NCBI RefSeq assembly: GCF_000190375.1
Contig: NZ_AEWG01000037.1
Location: forward strand, 1 to 35,978
Direction of reading: 5' to 3'
Source: Rubrivivax benzoatilyticus JA2 = ATCC BAA-35
Lineage (GTDB): Bacteria > Pseudomonadota > Gammaproteobacteria > Burkholderiales > Burkholderiaceae_C
DNA: 35,978 nucleotides
In this document: one piece after another, positions 7,074 through 18,616 of the stretch
Layout: each line of letters starts with the position of its first letter
Numbering within the stretch: the first letter of the stretch is position 1
Made by a program: the position numbers and the translations under genes
The notes under the pieces: model-generated
What the model was told of the DNA's origin: nothing
What the model saw: only the letters and a program-made list of their open reading frames with translations
Databases searched by the model: none

Positions 7074-7079
7074 ATTATG
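7074..7079 (-). promoter_or_regulatory. Candidate -10 element for the glycine-riboswitch transcript
   Basis: CATAAT on the minus strand would place transcription start near 7067, about 55 nt before the first aptamer. A convincing -35 element at 16-18 bp was not found. It is listed because the riboswitch needs its own promoter or read-through from soxYZ, and this is the best A/T-rich hexamer in the gap. Confidence 0.25.
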
Positions 7080-7122
7080 CCAGCGAACTACGGGGAAACC
7101 CGCAGCAAGCTCCCACGCCGTA

Positions 7123-7437
7123 TCAGGCGATCACGGCCTCGGCGCTGCGGCGCTCGCCGCGTGTGTCGACCCAGGAGACGCCGACCCGGTCGCCGGCCTT
7201 GCCGCCCCGGAGCGCGAAACGCAGGAAGGGGTTCTTCGACACCGACGGGCCGAAACTAAGCGTCAGCACCGGGCGGCCTTCCAGCGTCACGGCGACGTCC
7301 TGGATGTGCCAGGCCGGGATCGGCCGGCCGTCGCCGTCCTTGCGCTGGCCGGACTCCATCTCGTGGGCCATCAGCACGCGCACGACGGTGCGCTCGCCCT
7401 GCAGCTGGGCGCGAAGAAGGATGGGGGCGCTGGCCAT
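7123..7437 (-). CDS. soxZ: SoxZ, sulfur-carrier complex subunit
   Basis: This encodes 104 residues matching SoxZ in length and pattern. The N-terminal strand (ILLRAQLQGERTVVRVLMAHEM) is followed by a GxPIPAWHIQ-type stretch and a C-terminal GPSVSKNPFLRF block, with an immunoglobulin-like beta-sandwich fold expected. It has no signal peptide and would be exported in complex with SoxY through the Tat system. SoxYZ holds the sulfur substrate covalently during thiosulfate or sulfide oxidation. The start lies 10 nt after the soxY stop, so the two are translationally close. No soxA, soxX, soxB or soxCD is present in the window. Confidence 0.92.
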   Translation of the reverse strand: MASAPILLRAQLQGERTVVRVLMAHEMESGQRKDGDGRPIPAWHIQDVAVTLEGRPVLTLSFGPSVSKNPFLRFALRGGKAGDRVGVSWVDTRGERRSAEAVIA

Positions 7438-7447
7438 GTCCTGCCCT

Positions 7448-7924
7448 TCAGGCGGCGCAGCCGCCGAGCGTCACGCGGATGTCCCGGCGCGCGTAGAACA
7501 CGCGGCCGTCGGCGGTGGTGGCCACCGCCCAGACGTTGGACGACTGCGCCATCTTGACGCGGATGACGAACTCCGGGACCACGGCCTCGCCGAGCTCGAA
7601 CAGCGCCGACAGCACCGCCGGGTTCTTCTCGACCAGCAGCAGCAGGCGGCGTGCGCCGGGCAGCGTCGTGGCCAGCGTCAGCTCGACGGCGGCGCCGTTC
7701 TCGGCGATGTCCGGGCCGGCAAGCGTGACCGCCGGGCTCGGCACCGGCGCCGGCCAGCCGAGCGCGGCGTTCAGCTCGGCCAGCGAACGGGCCTCGAAGG
7801 CCTGAGACAGCGACGCGGCAGCCGCCGGGCGGGGCCACAGCCCCTGCGCCAGCAGCAGTGCCGCGACGGCGGCGGAAGCGGTCAGCGCCTCGCGGCGCCG
7901 CGGGTCCGGCAGGGTCTGGTCCAT
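7448..7924 (-). CDS. soxY: SoxY, sulfur-carrying subunit with variant C-terminus
   Basis: This encodes 158 residues with an export signal whose RRR (residues 9-11) and hydrophobic stretch resemble a short Tat signal ending near RPAAAA-SL. The mature part contains the SoxY beta-sandwich pattern (LARTL-like turn, LLLVEKNPAVLSALFELG, FVIRVKMAQSS). The swinging-arm cysteine is near the C-terminus, Cys156, in the sequence VTLGGCAA. Classical SoxY ends in GGCGG, so the two glycines after the cysteine are replaced by alanines here. The cysteine itself, which binds the sulfur cargo, is kept. It pairs with soxZ immediately downstream. The Shine-Dalgarno before ATG 7924 is weak (GGCACG). Confidence 0.92.
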   Translation of the reverse strand: MDQTLPDPRRREALTASAAVAALLLAQGLWPRPAAAASLSQAFEARSLAELNAALGWPAPVPSPAVTLAGPDIAENGAAVELTLATTLPGARRLLLLVEKNPAVLSALFELGEAVVPEFVIRVKMAQSSNVWAVATTADGRVFYARRDIRVTLGGCAA

Positions 7925-8077
7925 CGTGCCATTGTGGCCCAGCCGGGTGCCGCGGCGGGATCTGGAACGAGTCCGAGAGCTGGGCTCGTTCTTTGAGTTA
8001 TGACAAGTTTCTTGCCTTGTGTCGGGCGCCCAATGTCATCGATCAATACAGATCAAGCCCGCCGAGGAGCCCCTGAC

Positions 8078-8242
8078 ATGAATGCGATGACCGTCCTCTT
8101 TTCCACCGACGTCGGCCTGATGAGTCTGGCCGTGATCGTCGTGACGCTGGGAATGGGCGCGTTCTACTTGCGTTATTTCCTGAAGCACATGCGCGAAGAC
8201 AGCGCACGCGCCGCCGCCGAGGCGGCCCAGGCCCGCCGCTGA
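8078..8242 (+). CDS. DUF3149 single-pass membrane micro-protein
   Basis: This encodes 54 residues: a short N-terminus (MNAMTVLFSTDVGL), one membrane segment (about residues 14-35, MSLAVIVVTLGMGAFYLRYF) and a charged, alanine-rich C-terminus starting KHMRED. The STDxGLMS...FLxHMRED pattern matches DUF3149, a small family found in Burkholderiales with no known function. The start has a good GAGGAG ribosome site 8 nt upstream; an in-frame ATG at 8000 would add 26 polar residues and is rejected. It is divergent to soxY and followed at once by an intrinsic terminator, so it is probably monocistronic. Confidence 0.8.
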   Translation: MNAMTVLFSTDVGLMSLAVIVVTLGMGAFYLRYFLKHMREDSARAAAEAAQARR

Positions 8243-8280
8243 GCCCGGGCGGCGCCTCCCGAGTCGCCTCAGCCACCAGA

Positions 8281-8304
8281 ACGCCGGCCTCGAGCCGGCG
8301 TTTT
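8281..8304 (+). terminator. Intrinsic terminator after the DUF3149 gene
   Basis: ACGCCGGC (8281-8288), loop CTCGA and GCCGGCGT (8294-8301) form a perfect 8-bp stem followed by TTTTC. The T-run serves the plus strand. The 3' end touches the stop codon of the convergent panE-type gene. Confidence 0.85.
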
Positions 8305-9284
8305 CATGTGTACAGCCCGCGCTGGCGCGCGAACAGCCGCGTCAGCCCGAACAGCGCGTCGATCGCCGGCGTCGGCCGGCCCAGGCGCTGGCCGAGTTCA
8401 CGCACCGCGCCGACGATGGCGTCGAGCTCGATCGGCCGGCCGGCTTCGACGTCCTGCAGCATCGAGGTCTTGAAGGCGCCGAGCCTGGCGGTGATCGCAT
8501 GCCGGTCTTCCGGCGTCTGCTCGATCGGGCAGCCGACGAGCGCGCCGATCGCCGCGGCTTCCTGCATCGCCTGCGAGCAGAACGCGCGCACCAGCGGATC
8601 GGCGAGCACACGGTCGGCGGTGGCGCCGGTGATGGCGCTGACCGGGTTCATCGTCAGGTTGCCCCAGAGCTTGTACCAGACCTCGCGGCGCACGTCGGCC
8701 GAGGCGGTGACGTCGAAGCCGGCGTCGCGCAGCAGCGCCGCCACCGTGTCGACACGCGCACTGGCGCCGCCGCCCGGCTCGCCGACGATCAGCCCGGCAC
8801 CCATCCTGTGCACGACGAGGCCGGGCTCGGCGGTGAAGGCCGCGGCGTGCACGACGCAGCCGAGCACGGCCTCGTGCGGGATCGCCGCGCCGACGACACC
8901 GCCGGGGTCGACCGACTCCAGCGGTGCCTCACCGAGCGCGGCGACACCGTGGCCGAACCACCACGGCACGCCGTTCATCGCCGGCAGCACGACGGTGCGC
9001 GGGCCGATCAGCGGCGCGATGCCGCGCGCGACCGGGGTCAGCGCCGGGCCCTTGACGGCGATGACGACGAGGTCCTGGACACCGAGTTCGGCGGCGTCGG
9101 CCGACGCCGCCGCGCACGGCGCCTGGATCAGTTCGCCGCCCTGCTGCAGCCGCCAGCCGTGACGGCGCAGCGCGTCCAGCGTCGCGCCGCGCGCGAGGGC
9201 CGCGATCTGCGCCTGGCCACGCGCCGCGAGCCGGGTGCCGATGAAGCCGCCGATCGCGCCGGCGCCGAGGATGCAGACCTTCAT
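8304..9284 (-). CDS. panE: 2-Dehydropantoate (ketopantoate) 2-reductase, PanE/ApbA family
   Basis: This encodes 326 residues. The N-terminus is MKVCILGAGAIGGFIG, the GxGxxG NADPH-binding motif of the PanE/ApbA family. The C-terminal domain carries the family's catalytic block WYKLWGNLTMNP, with the putative catalytic lysine at about residue 205 and the NxxxNP asparagines. The expected reaction is NADPH-dependent reduction of ketopantoate to pantoate in pantothenate/CoA synthesis, in the cytoplasm. Many paralogs in this family act on other 2-keto acids, so the substrate is not certain. Its ATG overlaps the stop of the WYL regulator by 4 bp (ATGA), which indicates translational coupling. It is the last gene of an fhs-WYL-panE operon. 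Confidence 0.85.
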   Translation of the reverse strand: MKVCILGAGAIGGFIGTRLAARGQAQIAALARGATLDALRRHGWRLQQGGELIQAPCAAASADAAELGVQDLVVIAVKGPALTPVARGIAPLIGPRTVVLPAMNGVPWWFGHGVAALGEAPLESVDPGGVVGAAIPHEAVLGCVVHAAAFTAEPGLVVHRMGAGLIVGEPGGGASARVDTVAALLRDAGFDVTASADVRREVWYKLWGNLTMNPVSAITGATADRVLADPLVRAFCSQAMQEAAAIGALVGCPIEQTPEDRHAITARLGAFKTSMLQDVEAGRPIELDAIVGAVRELGQRLGRPTPAIDALFGLTRLFARQRGLYT

Positions 9285-10294
9285 GTCGTCGAGCCGCCCG
9301 CGGCGGTGCTGGAGGAAGACGGGGCGTCGCCGGCGTAGACCGCGGCCGCGGCACGCAGCCGCGCGGCGACCTTGGCGCGCAGTTCGGGCGGCGACAGCAC
9401 CTCGGCGTCGGCGCCGTGGCGCATCAGGTCCATCACCAGCTCGGTGTCGTCGGTGTAGGGCAGCTGCAGCTCGTAGCGGCCGTCGTCCAGCCAGCGCCCC
9501 TGCTGTTCGGGGTGCCAGGCCTCGCGGCTCACCCAGGCCGCCGCGGACGCGGCGAAGGCCACCGTCGCCCAGCGCCGCGTGCCGCCGGCGTAGATGCCGT
9601 AGCCGGCGTCCATCTCGGCCTGCACACGCGCAAGCGGCAGCTCGAGCGCCGGGCGCTCCAGCACCGCGGCCTGCTCCATCGCGTCGAGCGCAAAACGGCG
9701 CAGCCCGTCGGCGCGGTGGCACCAGGCGTCCAGATACCAGGTGTTGCGGTAGTGCACCAGGCGCTGCGGCGAGACCTCGCGTTCGCCGAGCTCGCCACGC
9801 GTGCGGGTCAGGTAACGCAGGTGCAGCCGGCGGCGTTCCAGCAGCGCCTCGGCGACACGTTCGAAATGGCGCGCCGGCACCGCACGGCGCGCCGCGGCGA
9901 CGATCCTCACGCGCTGCATCAGCGTCTTGTCCTCGGCGCCGCCGATCATCTCGCGCACGCGTTCGAGCAGCGGCTGCAGATGGCGCGCCAGCGTGCCGTC
10001 GTCGTCCAGGCTGGCCAGCAGCTGGTGCGCGGCGAGCAGCGAGTACAGCTCGCGCTCGTCGAACCACAGGCCGGGCAGCTCGTGGCGCGTGCCGCGCGCG
10101 CCTTCGTCGAGCCGGTAGCCGTTGAGCTCGCGGTCGTAGACGATGGGCGCGCCCAGGCGGCTGCGCAGGTACTCCAGGTCGCGCTTGAGCGTGGCGCGCG
10201 AGACCTCCAGCTCGTCGAGCAGCGTCTGGAAGGCGACGTGCCCGCGCTGGCGGATCAGGCGCTCGATCTTGTAGAGGCGTTCGGCGTTGGACAT
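9281..10294 (-). CDS. HTH and WYL-domain transcriptional regulator
   Basis: This encodes 337 residues. An N-terminal winged helix-turn-helix (MSNAERLYKIERLI...LLDELEVSRATLKRDLEYLR, about residues 1-50) is of the DeoR/HTH_11 type. The middle contains a WYL domain at about 145-215, with its characteristic VHYRNTWYLDAWCH segment. A C-terminal WCX-like region follows, ending in a serine/threonine-rich tail. WYL proteins bind nucleotides or other small ligands and act as transcriptional regulators. It lies between fhs (13 nt away) and panE (4-bp overlap), so it may control this one-carbon/pantoate operon or itself, but no target can be read from the sequence. Confidence 0.85.
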   Translation of the reverse strand: MSNAERLYKIERLIRQRGHVAFQTLLDELEVSRATLKRDLEYLRSRLGAPIVYDRELNGYRLDEGARGTRHELPGLWFDERELYSLLAAHQLLASLDDDGTLARHLQPLLERVREMIGGAEDKTLMQRVRIVAAARRAVPARHFERVAEALLERRRLHLRYLTRTRGELGEREVSPQRLVHYRNTWYLDAWCHRADGLRRFALDAMEQAAVLERPALELPLARVQAEMDAGYGIYAGGTRRWATVAFAASAAAWVSREAWHPEQQGRWLDDGRYELQLPYTDDTELVMDLMRHGADAEVLSPPELRAKVAARLRAAAAVYAGDAPSSSSTAAGGSTT

Positions 10295-10307
10295 GGCGCA
10301 GCGACGG

Positions 10308-11981
10308 TCAGAATAAACCGACGACGCGCCCGTCCTCCGTGAGGTCGATCACCTCGGCCGCGGGTGTCTTGGGCAGCCCGGGCATGGTCATCACGTCGCC
10401 GCAGACCATGACGATGAACTCGGCGCCGGCGGCCAGGCGCACCTCGCGCACGTCGAGCACGTGGCCCTCGGGCGCGCCGCGGCGCTTGGCGTCGGTCGAG
10501 AAGCTGTACTGCGTCTTGGCGATGCAGATCGGCCAGCGGCCGTAACCCTCGGCCTGCAGGTGCTCGATGCGCGCGCGCACCGCCGCCGGCGCCTCGACGC
10601 CGGCGGCGCCGTAGACGCGTGTCGCGACCTTGCGCAGCTTCTCCCACAGCGTGTCGTCGTCGTCGTAGACGAAACGCGGCGTGCTCGGCTGCTCGAACAG
10701 GCGCACGACCTCGCGCGCCAGGTCCTCGGCGCCGGCACCGCCTTCGGCCCAGTGGCGCGCCATCGCGATCGGCACGCCCCAGCTCCGCACACGCTCGCGC
10801 AGCAGCGCGTGCTCGGCGTCGGTGTCGGCGCTGAAGTGGTTGACGGCGACGACGCAGGGCAGGCCGTAGACGCCGCGCACGTTGTCGACGTGGCGGCGCA
10901 GGTTGTCCAGGCCGCGCTCGAGCGCACCGAGGTCCTCGCGGCCCAGCTCGGCCAGCGCCGCGCCGCCGTGGTGCTTCAGCGCGCGCACGGTGGCGACGAT
11001 GACCGCCGCGTCGGGCCGCAGCCCCGACTTGCGGCACTTGATGTCGAGGAACTTCTCGGCGCCCAGGTCGGCGCCAAAACCGGCTTCCGTGACGACGACG
11101 TCGGCGAGCTTCAGCGCCGTCTTCGTCGCCAGCACCGAGTTGCAGCCGTGGGCGATGTTGGCGAACGGGCCGCCGTGCAGGATGGCCGGCGTGTGCTCCA
11201 GCGTCTGCACGAGGTTGGGCGCGAAGGCGTCCTTCAGCAGCACCGCCATCGCGCCGTGCACCTTCAGATCGCGGGCGCGCACCGGCAGCCGCGAGCGCGT
11301 CTCGGCGACGACGATGTTGCCCAGGCGCTGCTTCAGGTCAGCCAGCGACGTGGCCAGGCAGAAGATGGCCATCACCTCGCTGGCGACGACGATGTCGAAG
11401 CCGTCCTCGCGGGGCACGCCGTTGCCCGGGCCGCCGAGGCCGGCGGTGATGTGGCGCAGCGCGCGGTCGTTCATGTCCATCACGCGCTTGAAGCCGATGC
11501 GGCGCACGTCGATGTCCAGCGCATTGCCGTGGTGCACGTGGTTGTCGATCGCCGCGGCCAGCAGGTTGTTGGCCAGCGCGATGGCGGCGAAGTCGCCGGT
11601 GAAGTGCAGGTTGATGTCCTCCATCGGCACCACCTGCGCGTGGCCGCCGCCGGCGGCCCCGCCCTTCATGCCGAAGACCGGACCCAGCGAGGGCTCGCGC
11701 AGCGCGACGATGGTCTTGCGGCCGATGCGGTTGAGCGCGTCGCCGAGGCCGACGGTGGTCGTCGTCTTGCCCTCGCCGGCCGGCGTCGGCGTGATCGCCG
11801 TCACCAGCACCAGCTTGCCGTCGGGACGCGACTCCAGGCTGCGCAGGTAGTCCAGCGAGAGCTTGGCCTTGTAGTGGCCGTAAGGCACGAGGTGCTCGTC
11901 GGCGATGCCCAGGCGGTCGCGGGCCAGGTCGGTGATGCGTTGCAGGCGGGCGTTCTGGGCGATGTCGATGTCGCTCGGCAC
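10308..11981 (-). CDS. fhs: Formate-tetrahydrofolate ligase
   Basis: This encodes 557 residues, the normal length for this enzyme. It makes 10-formyl-tetrahydrofolate from formate, tetrahydrofolate and ATP. A P-loop-like motif [12 protein letters not shown] lies at about residues 64-75. Other family blocks are [51 protein letters not shown] and [14 protein letters not shown]. Two GTG codons compete for the start. The one at 11981 is preferred, because GGAG lies 5 nt upstream of it; the GTG at 11987 overlaps that Shine-Dalgarno and would add only two residues. It is the first gene of a three-gene operon with the WYL regulator and panE. Confidence 0.95.
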   Translation of the reverse strand: MPSDIDIAQNARLQRITDLARDRLGIADEHLVPYGHYKAKLSLDYLRSLESRPDGKLVLVTAITPTPAGEGKTTTTVGLGDALNRIGRKTIVALREPSLGPVFGMKGGAAGGGHAQVVPMEDINLHFTGDFAAIALANNLLAAAIDNHVHHGNALDIDVRRIGFKRVMDMNDRALRHITAGLGGPGNGVPREDGFDIVVASEVMAIFCLATSLADLKQRLGNIVVAETRSRLPVRARDLKVHGAMAVLLKDAFAPNLVQTLEHTPAILHGGPFANIAHGCNSVLATKTALKLADVVVTEAGFGADLGAEKFLDIKCRKSGLRPDAAVIVATVRALKHHGGAALAELGREDLGALERGLDNLRRHVDNVRGVYGLPCVVAVNHFSADTDAEHALLRERVRSWGVPIAMARHWAEGGAGAEDLAREVVRLFEQPSTPRFVYDDDDTLWEKLRKVATRVYGAAGVEAPAAVRARIEHLQAEGYGRWPICIAKTQYSFSTDAKRRGAPEGHVLDVREVRLAAGAEFIVMVCGDVMTMPGLPKTPAAEVIDLTEDGRVVGLF

Positions 11982-12164
11982 GGGCACTCCGGATCAGGGG
12001 TCGGGCAAAGCGGGCGATTGTGCTGCCGAAGCCCGCGTTTTGCCGTGCCGACGTCCGTTTGCCGGCACGCGGGCGTCGGGCGGGAACGACGCGTGCACCG
12101 TCCGGCGGCGACCGGCTTGATCAACAACGCCAAAAACCGCCCGCGTCATAGGACAATCCCTAGT

Positions 12165-12782
12165 GTGGACTATCCCGAATACGACCCTTCCCTGCAGACC
12201 ACGCCGCTCGCCGACGAGGAGCTCGACGAGCTGGACGCGCTGCTGCAGGAACTCCCCGCCGACGAGGCGATGAACGTCGAGGCGCTCGACGGTTACCTGA
12301 CGGCTCTGGCCGTCAGCCCCGGCAGCCTCGCACGGCTGCACACCCGCGAGTGGATGCCGGTGATCTGGGGCGGCGACGGCGACGGGCCCGCACCGTTTGC
12401 CAGCGGCAAGCGGCGCAAGCGCGTCGTCTTCCTCGTGCTGCGCCATCTGCACGCCATCGAGAGCGTGCTGAAGACGCGCCCTGACGACTGGCAGCCGGTG
12501 TTCAGCGTCGCCGAGACCGAAGACGGCGAGATCATCGACGCCGAAGACTGGTGCATCGGCTTCCTGGCCGCTGTCGGCCTGGACGCCGCGGCCTGGGAAC
12601 CGCTGTTCGACGACCCGGCCTACGGCCCGGCGCTGGTGCCGCTGGCCCTGCTCGGCGGCGACGACGAGTCGCTGACGAGCGCCGATCGCGAACGGCTGCA
12701 GGACCCGCTGGAGCGCGACGAACTGTCGCGTGCGGTCGCCGACGTCGTGCCGCGCATCCCCGAGTTCGCCGCCGCCGTCTGA
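12165..12782 (+). CDS. UPF0149/YecA-family protein
   Basis: This encodes 205 residues from a GTG start; an AGGAC lies about 9 nt upstream. The N-terminus is acidic (DEELDELDALLQEL), followed by MNVEALDGYLTAL, the typical LDGFLTAL-type block of the UPF0149/YecA family. Later come EDWCIGFLAAVGLD and a P-L-ALLGGDDE stretch, both usual in that family. The C-terminal zinc-binding SEC-C motif found in some longer YecA proteins is absent. The function is unknown. It is divergent to fhs and convergent to the sensor kinase, whose end is 4 bp away. Confidence 0.75.
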   Translation: MDYPEYDPSLQTTPLADEELDELDALLQELPADEAMNVEALDGYLTALAVSPGSLARLHTREWMPVIWGGDGDGPAPFASGKRRKRVVFLVLRHLHAIESVLKTRPDDWQPVFSVAETEDGEIIDAEDWCIGFLAAVGLDAAAWEPLFDDPAYGPALVPLALLGGDDESLTSADRERLQDPLERDELSRAVADVVPRIPEFAAAV

Positions 12783-12786
12783 CGGG

Positions 12787-15468
<2,682 letters not shown>

Positions 15469-15551
15469 GGGCGGCGTGTGCGGCCCATCATAGGCAGGGA
15501 CGCCGCCGCGGGCGGCTCAGGCCCATCCCGAACCCGCCACCCCTCCCCCGA

Positions 15552-15854
15552 GTGAACGACTCCTTCGCCCTTCCCCCGTCCTTCGTCGCGCTGTACCTGC
15601 CGGAGGGCCGCACGCGGGCGGACCGGCCGCTGCGCGAGATCGCCGACCGCCACGAGCTCTGCGAGGACATGGCCCAGATGCTGGCCGAGCCGGCACGCAC
15701 GCTGCCGCTGGCGCTGGGCATCACCGAGGCCGACGTGCTCGAGCGCATGCGCGCCGTGGCCGGCGCCGAGGACACCGGCCTGGCACCGGCCGAGGCCGGG
15801 TGGGTCGTGCGCCGGCTGGCCGAACTGCTGGGCTGGCCGGACCCGGGACCCTGA
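15552..15854 (+). CDS. Small conserved hypothetical protein
   Basis: This encodes 100 residues from a GTG start (VNDSFALPPSFVALYLPEG), preceded by CCCCGA with no clear Shine-Dalgarno. The protein is acidic and helical, with the blocks RHELCEDMAQML and EAGWVVRRLAELLGW. Similar short proteins occur in Burkholderiales, sometimes with a vague ATPase label; no nucleotide-binding motif is visible here, so that label is not supported. The gene runs divergently from the hybrid kinase (83 bp apart) and ends 9 bp from the convergent glgA. An in-frame ATG at 15438 lies inside the kinase gene and is an unlikely start. Confidence 0.6.
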   Translation: MNDSFALPPSFVALYLPEGRTRADRPLREIADRHELCEDMAQMLAEPARTLPLALGITEADVLERMRAVAGAEDTGLAPAEAGWVVRRLAELLGWPDPGP

Positions 15855-15866
15855 GCGCGCCGCTCA
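15852..15866. terminator. Small palindrome joining two convergent stop codons
   Basis: TGAGCG-CGC-CGCTCA is a perfect 6-bp inverted repeat. Its outer triplets are the TGA of the small hypothetical gene and the complement of the glgA stop. It may act as a weak bidirectional terminator. There is no T-run. Confidence 0.35.
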
Positions 15867-17354
15867 GCGCGCCCGGCCGTCGGCGCGCAGCGGCGCCAGG
15901 GCCTCGTCGTACAACGCGAGGTACTCGCGCGCCGGCCCTTCCCAGGAATGCTGCTGGGCCATCGCACGATCACGCAGCCGCGCCCACAGCACCGGCTGGC
16001 GCCGCGCCTCCAGCGCCCGCTGCACCGCCTGGGCGAAAGCCTGCGGGCTGGGCACGTCGAAGACGAAGCCGGTGGCGCGGTCCTCGGCCACGGCCGCGGC
16101 GCTGGCGTCGACCACCGTGTCGGCCAGCCCGCCGACGCGGCGCACGATCGGCAGCGTGCCGTAGCGCAGGCCGTAGAGCTGGGTCAGCCCGCAGGGTTCG
16201 AAGCGCGACGGCACGGCGATCGCGTCGGCGCCGGCGATCAGCCGGTGGGCCCGCGCCTCGTCGTAGCCGGTGAAGACCTGCACCCGCCCCGGGGACTGGT
16301 CCTGCGCGGCGCGGAAAGCCGACTCCAGCGCCGCGTCGCCGGTGCCCTGGATCGCGAACTGCACGCCCTGGGCGAGCAGCTCGGGCAGCGCCGCGAGCAC
16401 CAGATCCAGCCCCTTCTGCGAGGTCAGGCGCGAGACGATGGCGACGACGAGCGCGGCGTCGTCGAGGTCCAGCCCGGCCTCGGCCTGCAGCGCGCGCCGG
16501 CAGGCGGCCTTGCCATCGGGGCGCGCGGCGTCGTAGACGGCGGCGATCGCCGGGTCGGTGGCCGGGTTCCAGACCGCGGTGTCGATGCCGTTGAGGATGC
16601 CGCGCACCTGCGCCGCGCGCGAGCGCACGACGCCGTCCAGGCCGCAGCCGAACTCGATCGTCGAGATCTCGCGGGCGTAGCTCGGGCTGACCGTGGTCAC
16701 GCGGTCGGAGAACTTCAGCCCGGCCTTCATGAAGCTGAGCTGGCCGTGGTACTCCAGGCCGGCCGGCGACATCAGCCGCGAGGCCAGCCCCAGCGTCGCC
16801 CAGTCGTGCATCGGGAACAGGCCCTGGTAGGCCAGGTTGTGCACGGTGTAGACCGAGGCCGCCGGCGTCGCCGCGTGGTCGGCGATGTAGGCGCAGCTCA
16901 TCGCGGCATGCCAGTCGTGGGCGTGCACGACGTCGGGCGCCCAGTCCGGGTCGGCGTCGCCGGCGGCCAGGTGGGCGGCGATCCAGCCCAGCAGCGCGAA
17001 ACGCTGCAGGTTGTCGGGCCACTCCTCGCCGTGCGCGTTCTGGTACGGATTGCCGCCGCGCTTGTAGAGGTAAGGCGCCTCGACGACATAGACCACCAGC
17101 CCGTCGCCGGGCAGCCGCGCGCGCAGCAGGCGCACACGCAGCGCGCCGAAGCAGGCGCCGATGTCGATGACGCAGCGCAGGCCGCTGACCTGGTCCAGGA
17201 TCGCCGGCAGGCCCGGCAGCAGCAGGCGCACGTCCGCGCCCTGCTGCGCCTGGGCCACCGGCAGCGCGGCCACCACGTCGGCCAGCCCGCCGGTCTTGAC
17301 CAGCGGGAACACCTCGGCTGCGACGTGCAGCACCTTCATCGCGGGGGTCGTCAT
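15864..17354 (-). CDS. glgA: Glycogen synthase (ADP-glucose type)
   Basis: This encodes 496 residues of glycosyltransferase family 5, which extends alpha-1,4-glucan from ADP-glucose in the cytoplasm. The N-terminal substrate motif KTGGLADV is at about residues 20-27 (KxGG binds ADP-glucose). Other family blocks are [47 protein letters not shown] and SRLTSQKG. The C-terminal catalytic region [17 protein letters not shown] is present. The ATG at 17352-17354 overlaps the glgC stop by 4 bp, supporting coupled translation; a second ATG at 17339 (MKVLHVAAE) is the alternative start and matches the usual family N-terminus. It is the downstream gene of the glgC-glgA operon. Confidence 0.95.
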   Translation of the reverse strand: MTTPAMKVLHVAAEVFPLVKTGGLADVVAALPVAQAQQGADVRLLLPGLPAILDQVSGLRCVIDIGACFGALRVRLLRARLPGDGLVVYVVEAPYLYKRGGNPYQNAHGEEWPDNLQRFALLGWIAAHLAAGDADPDWAPDVVHAHDWHAAMSCAYIADHAATPAASVYTVHNLAYQGLFPMHDWATLGLASRLMSPAGLEYHGQLSFMKAGLKFSDRVTTVSPSYAREISTIEFGCGLDGVVRSRAAQVRGILNGIDTAVWNPATDPAIAAVYDAARPDGKAACRRALQAEAGLDLDDAALVVAIVSRLTSQKGLDLVLAALPELLAQGVQFAIQGTGDAALESAFRAAQDQSPGRVQVFTGYDEARAHRLIAGADAIAVPSRFEPCGLTQLYGLRYGTLPIVRRVGGLADTVVDASAAAVAEDRATGFVFDVPSPQAFAQAVQRALEARRQPVLWARLRDRAMAQQHSWEGPAREYLALYDEALAPLRADGRAR

Positions 17355-18616
17355 TGCAGCGCGCGCAGCATCTCCCGCGTGACGAGCACGATGCCGGATT
17401 CGGTACGGTAGAAACGCGCCGCGTCGGCCGCCGGGTCCTCGCCGATGACCATGCCGTCGGGAATCACGCAGTCGCGGTCGACGACGACGCGCGTGACGCG
17501 CGCATGGCGCCCGATCTGCACGCCGGGCAGCAGCACCGCCCAGTTGACCGCGGCATACGAGTGCACACGCACCTGCGAGAACAGCACCGAGCGGTAGACC
17601 GCACCCGACACGATGCAACCGCCGGAGACCATCGACTCGATCGCCAGCCCGCGCCGGTCGTCCTGGTTGTGCACGAACTTCGCCGGCGGCAGCTGCGGCT
17701 GGTAGGTCCAGATCGGCCAGTTGGTGTCGTACAGGTTGAGCAGCGGGTCGGTGGCCGTGAGGTCGATGTTGGCGTCCCAGTAGGCGTCGATCGTGCCGAC
17801 GTCGCGCCAGTACGGGCCGGTGCCGGCACGCGTGCCGACGCAGCTCAGCTCGAACGGGTGCGCCACGGCAACGCCGGCGCGCACCATCTTGGGGATGATG
17901 TCCTTGCCGAAGTCGTGGCTCGAGTTCGGGTCGGCCATGTCGCGCTCGAGCTCGCGGTACAGGAAGCGCGCGTTGAAGACGTAGATGCCCATGCTGGCCA
18001 GCGCCTTGTCGGGCTTGCCCGGCATCGGCGGCGGATCGGCCGGCTTCTCGACGAAGTCCAGGATGCGCCGGTTGTCGTCGACGTGCATGACGCCGAAGCC
18101 CACCGCCTCCATGCGCGGCACCTCGATGCAGCCGACGGTGCACTCGCGGCCCTGGGCGACGTGGTCGGCCAGCATCAGCGCGTAGTTCTGCTTGTAGACG
18201 TGGTCGCCGGCCAGCACCACGACGTAGTCCGCCTTGTAGGCCGCCAGGATGTCCTGGTTCTGGTAGACGGCGTCGGCGGTGCCGCGGTACCAGCTCTCCT
18301 CGTCGACCCGCTGCTGCGCCGGCAGCAGGTCGACGAACTCGTTCATCTCGGACTTCAGGAAGGCCCAGCCGCGCTGCAGGTGGCGCAGCAGGCTGTGGCT
18401 CTTGTACTGGGTGATGACGCCGATGCGGCGGATGCCCGAGTTCAGGCAGTTGGACAGCGCGAAGTCGACGATCCGGAACTTGCCGCCGAAGTACACCGCG
18501 GGTTTGGCGCGGTTGTCGGTGAGGTTCTTCAGGCGGCTGCCGCGCCCCCCGGCAAGGACCAGCGCGATCGAACGTCGCGGAAGGTCGAAGCTGGAGGCGG
18601 GATCGATCGGTTTCAT
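17351..18616 (-). CDS. glgC: Glucose-1-phosphate adenylyltransferase (ADP-glucose pyrophosphorylase)
   Basis: This encodes 421 residues, the normal length. It makes ADP-glucose from glucose-1-phosphate and ATP, the controlled step of bacterial glycogen synthesis. The nucleotidyltransferase signature ([15 protein letters not shown], about residues 18-32) is followed by [17 protein letters not shown]. Other blocks are [22 protein letters not shown] and FVEKPADPP. The C-terminal third is a left-handed beta-helix. The ATG at 18616 has AGGAGA 6 nt upstream. Arginine and lysine residues near the N-terminus suggest the usual allosteric control by glycolytic intermediates; this is family knowledge, not visible here. 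The gene is divergent to glgP, with a HexR-like site between them. Confidence 0.96.
   Translation of the reverse strand: MKPIDPASSFDLPRRSIALVLAGGRGSRLKNLTDNRAKPAVYFGGKFRIVDFALSNCLNSGIRRIGVITQYKSHSLLRHLQRGWAFLKSEMNEFVDLLPAQQRVDEESWYRGTADAVYQNQDILAAYKADYVVVLAGDHVYKQNYALMLADHVAQGRECTVGCIEVPRMEAVGFGVMHVDDNRRILDFVEKPADPPPMPGKPDKALASMGIYVFNARFLYRELERDMADPNSSHDFGKDIIPKMVRAGVAVAHPFELSCVGTRAGTGPYWRDVGTIDAYWDANIDLTATDPLLNLYDTNWPIWTYQPQLPPAKFVHNQDDRRGLAIESMVSGGCIVSGAVYRSVLFSQVRVHSYAAVNWAVLLPGVQIGRHARVTRVVVDRDCVIPDGMVIGEDPAADAARFYRTESGIVLVTREMLRALQ

Noticed and set aside
7993..8006. A possible second FNR box (TTGAGTTATGACAA) between soxY and the DUF3149 gene
   Set aside because: Only 7 of 10 conserved positions match, which is too weak in a region with several A/T-rich words.
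12010..12036. GCGGGC...GCCCGC followed by GTTTT between fhs and the UPF0149 gene as a plus-strand terminator
   Set aside because: No plus-strand gene ends before it, the loop is 15 nt long, and the stem is only 6 bp.
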